Shown: positions 63,325 through 64,000 of the stretch, piece by piece | How positions within the stretch are numbered: position 1 is the first letter of the stretch | Layout of the letters: every line of letters starts with the position of its first letter | Assembly: GCA_022482495.1 (NCBI GenBank) | Contig: JAKVPA010000002.1 | Coordinates: forward strand, 1 to 64,000 | Reading direction: 5' to 3' | Length of the DNA stretch: 64,000 bases | From: Sphaerochaeta sp. | Lineage (GTDB): Bacteria; Spirochaetota; Spirochaetia; Sphaerochaetales; Sphaerochaetaceae | Position numbers and translations under genes: made by a program | The notes under the pieces: model-generated | Databases searched by the model: none | What the model saw: the letters and a program-made list of their open reading frames with translations, nothing else | Told to the model about the DNA's origin: nothing

Positions 63325-64000
63325 GTCGTGCCGCCTTTGGCGTCCCGCCCCAATGACAGCCAAGTACGAGAGATCAAATCCAATGAGTTTTTCCTTCGGG
63401 CGATCAACGAGGCGTACAGGATGTCCACGACAACCAGTTGGTTCAGCCGGGACAGGGTCGCACCCTGCCGGTACAACGTTTCGCTGTCCGGCACTTCCAG
63501 GCGGATGTCAGCAAGGGAGGAAACCGGATTGGTCCCCACCCGGGTGACGGAGACCAACGTGGCGTGATGATCCTTGGCCAGAGATGCCACCCGTTTCATC
63601 GATCCGGTGTTTCCGGAATAGGAGAACACCACGCAGACATCCCCCTTGGAGAGCGTGGACGCGCATACCTGCTGGACATCCGAATCACTCTGGTACATCG
63701 AGGAAATCCCCAAGCGGATCAGTTTCTGCTGGAAATCCGCCCCGACCAGACCGGATGCGCCGACGCCGGTGATCAAAATGTGGTTGGCCCCATCCAATGC
63801 CAACGTGGCATCCTCCACCGCTTTGGTATCCAGCACATCTTCCAGAAGCTCGACGTTCCGGCAGACCGCCCCGATCACCGACGAGGTGATCATCCGGGAA
63901 TCCTTCATCTGTTTGGGATCGAGGAGCAAAGGACCTTCCTTGCGCTTCTGGGACGAAAAGACCACTTTGGCGATATCCATCCTCAGGTCGGCATACCCGG
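63321..64000 (-). CDS. murR: MurR/RpiR-family regulator with SIS domain (5' end outside window)
   Basis: At least 226 C-terminal residues are present; the frame is open to the window edge, where GYADLRMDIAKVVF is the end of the RpiR helix-turn-helix domain. The SIS domain (about 65-195 of the visible part) has HILITGVGASGLVGADFQQK, DVCVVFSYSGNTGSMKRVAS and TLVSVTRVGTNPVSSLADIR. MurR-type regulators bind MurNAc-6-P and repress MurNAc catabolism, which fits this operon. The stop overlaps namZ. Confidence 0.88.
   Translation of the reverse strand, partial: GYADLRMDIAKVVFSSQKRKEGPLLLDPKQMKDSRMITSSVIGAVCRNVELLEDVLDTKAVEDATLALDGANHILITGVGASGLVGADFQQKLIRLGISSMYQSDSDVQQVCASTLSKGDVCVVFSYSGNTGSMKRVASLAKDHHATLVSVTRVGTNPVSSLADIRLEVPDSETLYRQGATLSRLNQLVVVDILYASLIARRKNSLDLISRTWLSLGRDAKGGTT

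Noticed and set aside
1-64000. CRISPR array, prophage, integrase or insertion sequence
   Set aside because: No regularly spaced repeats, phage genes, transposases or flanking inverted repeats were found; the only mobile-element-like sign is the AlbA_2 remnant, which is not diagnostic.

Overview
The window is a gene-dense, roughly 58% GC stretch of a bacterial chromosome from a fermentative anaerobe. The gene set fits a spirochaete (Spirochaetota, perhaps Sphaerochaetales): single-chain pyruvate:ferredoxin oxidoreductase, B12-dependent class II ribonucleotide reductase, Fe-S serine dehydratase, rubredoxin, eukaryote-type NADP isocitrate dehydrogenase, DUF4416 protein, LplB/LplC-type sugar ABC permeases and a receiver/PPDK-N protein. 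This taxonomic call is inference; no 16S or other marker lies in the window.

Layout. 0-7.3 kb: membrane cytochrome b5-like gene, tRNA-Ala(CGC), redox protein, CrtO-like acyltransferase, esterase, SlyX, WYL regulator, rubredoxin, MFS exporter, nitroreductase and GNAT. 7.3-10.5 kb: a degenerate WYL locus and a coupled SGNH esterase/UDG-like pair. 10.5-28.9 kb: central metabolism and DNA enzymes (PFOR, NrdJ, GdhA, two-receiver PPDK-N protein, pseudouridine synthase, ParC/ParE, Icd, Gfo/Idh oxidoreductase). 29-37 kb: a small secreted protein, YhhN protein, three acetyltransferase modules, a CBS/CorC membrane protein, LeuS and a pentapeptide protein. 37-47 kb: MFS, serine dehydratase, lipoprotein, a DUF5058/membrane/M20 peptidase operon, a DAHP synthase-prephenate dehydratase fusion, endonuclease III and a Nudix hydrolase. 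47.5-54.5 kb: a tightly coupled methionine operon combining the anaerobic homocysteine-synthesis proteins (HcyBio/COG1900, NIL-ferredoxin, UPF0280) with MetH and MetF. 54.6-64 kb: a peptidoglycan-sugar operon (MurR/RpiR regulator cut by the window edge, NamZ, NagZ, GNAT, AnmK, MurQ, ABC sugar-binding protein and two permeases).

How the genes work together. The methionine operon can make homocysteine from aspartate semialdehyde and sulfide and methylate it using methyl-THF. The peptidoglycan operon can cut MurNAc/GlcNAc from muropeptides, import sugar and turn MurNAc or anhydroMurNAc into GlcNAc-6-P. Both operons use overlapping stop/start codons throughout.

Two window-wide observations matter. 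Many genes have a TANNNT -10 box only 5-10 nt before the ATG, often with a TTG-type -35 box about 17 nt further up, which predicts leaderless transcripts. At least eight genes, including essential leuS, parC and nrdJ, carry single-base frameshifts at unrelated sequences; these are most simply assembly or read errors, so coordinates of those genes are given for the repaired gene.
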